Assembly (NCBI RefSeq): GCF_018860505.1
Contig: NZ_JAHKPU010000019.1
Span: 437,773-501,772, forward strand
From: Pacificibacter marinus
GTDB lineage: Bacteria; Pseudomonadota; Alphaproteobacteria; Rhodobacterales; Rhodobacteraceae
DNA length: 64,000 bases
Direction: 5' to 3'
The notes beneath the pieces were generated by a model. The model worked only from the letters and a program-made list of their open reading frames with translations. It did no database searches and was not told where the DNA came from. The position numbers and the translations under genes are program-made. Numbering within the stretch: the first letter of the stretch is position 1; every line of letters begins with the position of its first letter. This document shows positions 62,770 through 64,000 of the stretch, one piece after another.

Positions 62770-63723
62770 TTACTCAGTCGCCGCTGTGAACGCATCAATG
62801 GTGGCCTCGGCTTCTGCTGCGGCCTTAACATAGTCGAAATCGATCAATGCCAGCTCGTCCCAACCCGGACGTTTTGCTTTGACGTCTGTGCGGGCTGGAA
62901 GGATCATGCGATCAGCAACCAGCGCCTGACCTTCTTCGGAGAGAACGAAATCCATAAATTGTTTCGCCTCATCAGCTTGGTCGGTGGAGGCTGGGATCAT
63001 GATTGGACGCGGGGCCAGAACTGTGCCGCTTTCAGGGTAGACAACTTCGATGGCTTCGCCCGCAGCCTTTTGGCCAATCGCGATGTAGTCAACCGCGCCA
63101 AAGACAACGCCGCGTGCACCTGATAAAACAGGGTTCAAAGCGGCCGCATTCGCGCCGGGCACGATCATACCATTGGCTTTTAGGTCAGAGATCAGTTGCC
63201 ACGCCGCATCGCCATCTTGGCTGGCCAGACCTTGCACCAAAGAAAGCGCCGCGCCTGAGGCTGCTGGATCAGGCATGGTCACCATATCTTTATAAGCTTC
63301 ATCGGTCAGGTCGGACCACTCAGCGGGCGCAGGCATGTCCAATGTGGTGTTGTACACCATCGCAATGGCGGCGGCACCTTGGGCCACATAGTCTTCGGTT
63401 TTGAGCGAATCTGGCACAGTCATCGCATTTTCCGAGGCATAGGGCAGCAATTCACCTGCAGCACTCAACGTGATGGCATGGCCCCACGAGGCAGAGATAA
63501 GAACATCTGCTTGTGGGTTGGCTTTTTCCGCCTCATAGCGGGCCATCACTTTGCCAGACGTCGATTGAAACAGGTTTACTGCGATGCCAGTCTTGGCGGT
63601 AAAAGCTTCTGCGAGAGCGGCAGACAGAGGTTTCGGGCCTGCGCTATAGACGGTCAAGTCGTCTGCTGTAACGGCAGTTGCGGCCATCATAGCGATGAAG
63701 GATGTCGCGAGCGTACGGATCAT
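62770..63723 (-). CDS. ABC transporter binding protein, FbpA/AfuA-like (ligand uncertain)
   Basis: This is a periplasmic binding protein of 317 residues from the ATG at 63723, with signal peptide MIRTLATSFIAMMAATAVTA cut before DDL. A longer frame upstream is not coding. The family start LTVYSAGPKPLSAALAEAFTAKTG and STSGKVMARYEAEKANPQADVLI identify the COG1840 group. Iron-binding FbpA proteins use a pair of adjacent tyrosines. Here the matching region reads GAVDYIAIG with a single Tyr (Y213). So ferric iron is not secure, and phosphonate, sugar phosphate or another anion is possible. It heads the importer operon. Confidence 0.85.
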   Translation of the reverse strand: MIRTLATSFIAMMAATAVTADDLTVYSAGPKPLSAALAEAFTAKTGIAVNLFQSTSGKVMARYEAEKANPQADVLISASWGHAITLSAAGELLPYASENAMTVPDSLKTEDYVAQGAAAIAMVYNTTLDMPAPAEWSDLTDEAYKDMVTMPDPAASGAALSLVQGLASQDGDAAWQLISDLKANGMIVPGANAAALNPVLSGARGVVFGAVDYIAIGQKAAGEAIEVVYPESGTVLAPRPIMIPASTDQADEAKQFMDFVLSEEGQALVADRMILPARTDVKAKRPGWDELALIDFDYVKAAAEAEATIDAFTAATE

Positions 63724-63876
63724 GGGATGTTCCTTTAAGGGGGCGAAGAGACAAAAGAGAAAGTGTTCGTTACGCTTTTTTATGCGAGACGCCATCTCAG
63801 CCAGCAATACTCGGCATTCGAAAATTCCGTCAAAACCGTCCCACTAAACGGGACAAGATGATCCCCCCTACCAGAT

Positions 63877-63993
63877 AATTGTAACAATTTTTTAAAGGAT
63901 AATCGTGAAAAATAAGGGCAATATGCGGACTTTTACAAAATCCACCGCATCAAACGCCCCCACTGAGCCACCCATTCAACAAAGATAATCGTG
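63877..63993. promoter_or_regulatory. Operator-like sequences upstream of the ABC importer
   Basis: AATTGT-A-ACAATT (63877-63889) is a perfect palindrome. The word GATAATCGTG occurs twice, at 63898-63907 and 63984-63993, 86 bases apart. They lie 150-270 bases upstream of the importer gene start and may be sites for LysR or an iron regulator. No clear Fur or Irr box is seen. Confidence 0.4.
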
Positions 63994-64000
63994 CCGATTT

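Noticed and set aside
62766-62831. Upstream start of the fused permease
   Set aside because: It would overlap the end of the binding-protein gene by over 60 bases, and the ATG at 62765 follows that stop directly.

Overview
The window looks like a stretch of chromosome from a marine alphaproteobacterium of the Rhodobacterales (Roseobacter group). This rests on recognisable protein types and their arrangement, not on a database search: a propionyl-CoA synthetase with the roseobacter-type N-terminus, a two-domain NADP-malic enzyme, a Hint-domain protein, a HAD-UbiA fusion, a DUF4336 protein and several small secreted or membrane proteins typical of that group. By eye the G+C content is in the low to middle fifties. 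The genus cannot be fixed from the sequence. I see no insertion sequence, prophage, CRISPR array or rRNA. One tRNA gene (Gly, anticodon TCC) is present.

Layout. 0-4 kb: a sugar-type ABC importer (binding protein and two permeases, the second cut by the window edge) with a divergent LysR regulator. 4-13.8 kb: housekeeping and small genes (sterol-desaturase family, tex, HAD-UbiA fusion, tRNA-Gly, DUF1992, a UshA-like nucleotidase, a TetR gene with a divergent small membrane protein, DUF952, pyrD). 13.8-16.1 kb: a MATE exporter and two hotdog thioesterases. 16.3-23.8 kb: a fatty-acid beta-oxidation block with two MerR regulators, acyl-CoA dehydrogenase, GST, thiolase and a two-part FadB-like enzyme. 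23.9-28.4 kb: Hint protein, sulfotransferase, a membrane-anchored protein resembling a dead M48 peptidase, and a SPOR protein. 28.4-33 kb: a tightly overlapping nucleoside-salvage operon, cdd-deoA-deoB-add-upp. 33.2-41.8 kb: carbon metabolism (maeB, prpE), an NtrC-type response regulator, nadK and glyA.

41.9-45.1 kb is the most accessory-looking part: an orphan Phd-type antitoxin, a structure-rich 750-base gap with a perfect DnaA box and palindromes, and a pair of tiny genes (HTH protein plus a basic 57-residue protein). 45.1-58.5 kb: lepA, a 411-residue protein of unknown function followed by a striking folded element, a DUF4336-sirtuin pair, a copper pair (DUF2946 and PCuAC), rpmB, meaB, hrpB and a 14-TM MFS exporter. 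59-63.8 kb: an operon for an iron/phosphonate-type ABC importer (binding protein, fused permease, ATPase) ending in a LysR gene.

How they work together. The salvage operon breaks nucleosides to bases and ribose phosphates. The UshA-like enzyme can feed it from periplasmic nucleotides, and upp and pyrD supply UMP. The FadE/FadA/FadB enzymes yield acetyl-CoA and propionyl-CoA. PrpE activates propionate, and MaeB draws pyruvate and NADPH from malate. No clearly new multi-gene system is proven here. The best leads are the folded element at 48.39-48.47 kb, the 43.9-44.6 kb gap with its two small genes, the prpE leader, the degenerate-motif proteins (M48-like, GAFTGA-less regulator) and the repeated TetR and MerR operator candidates.
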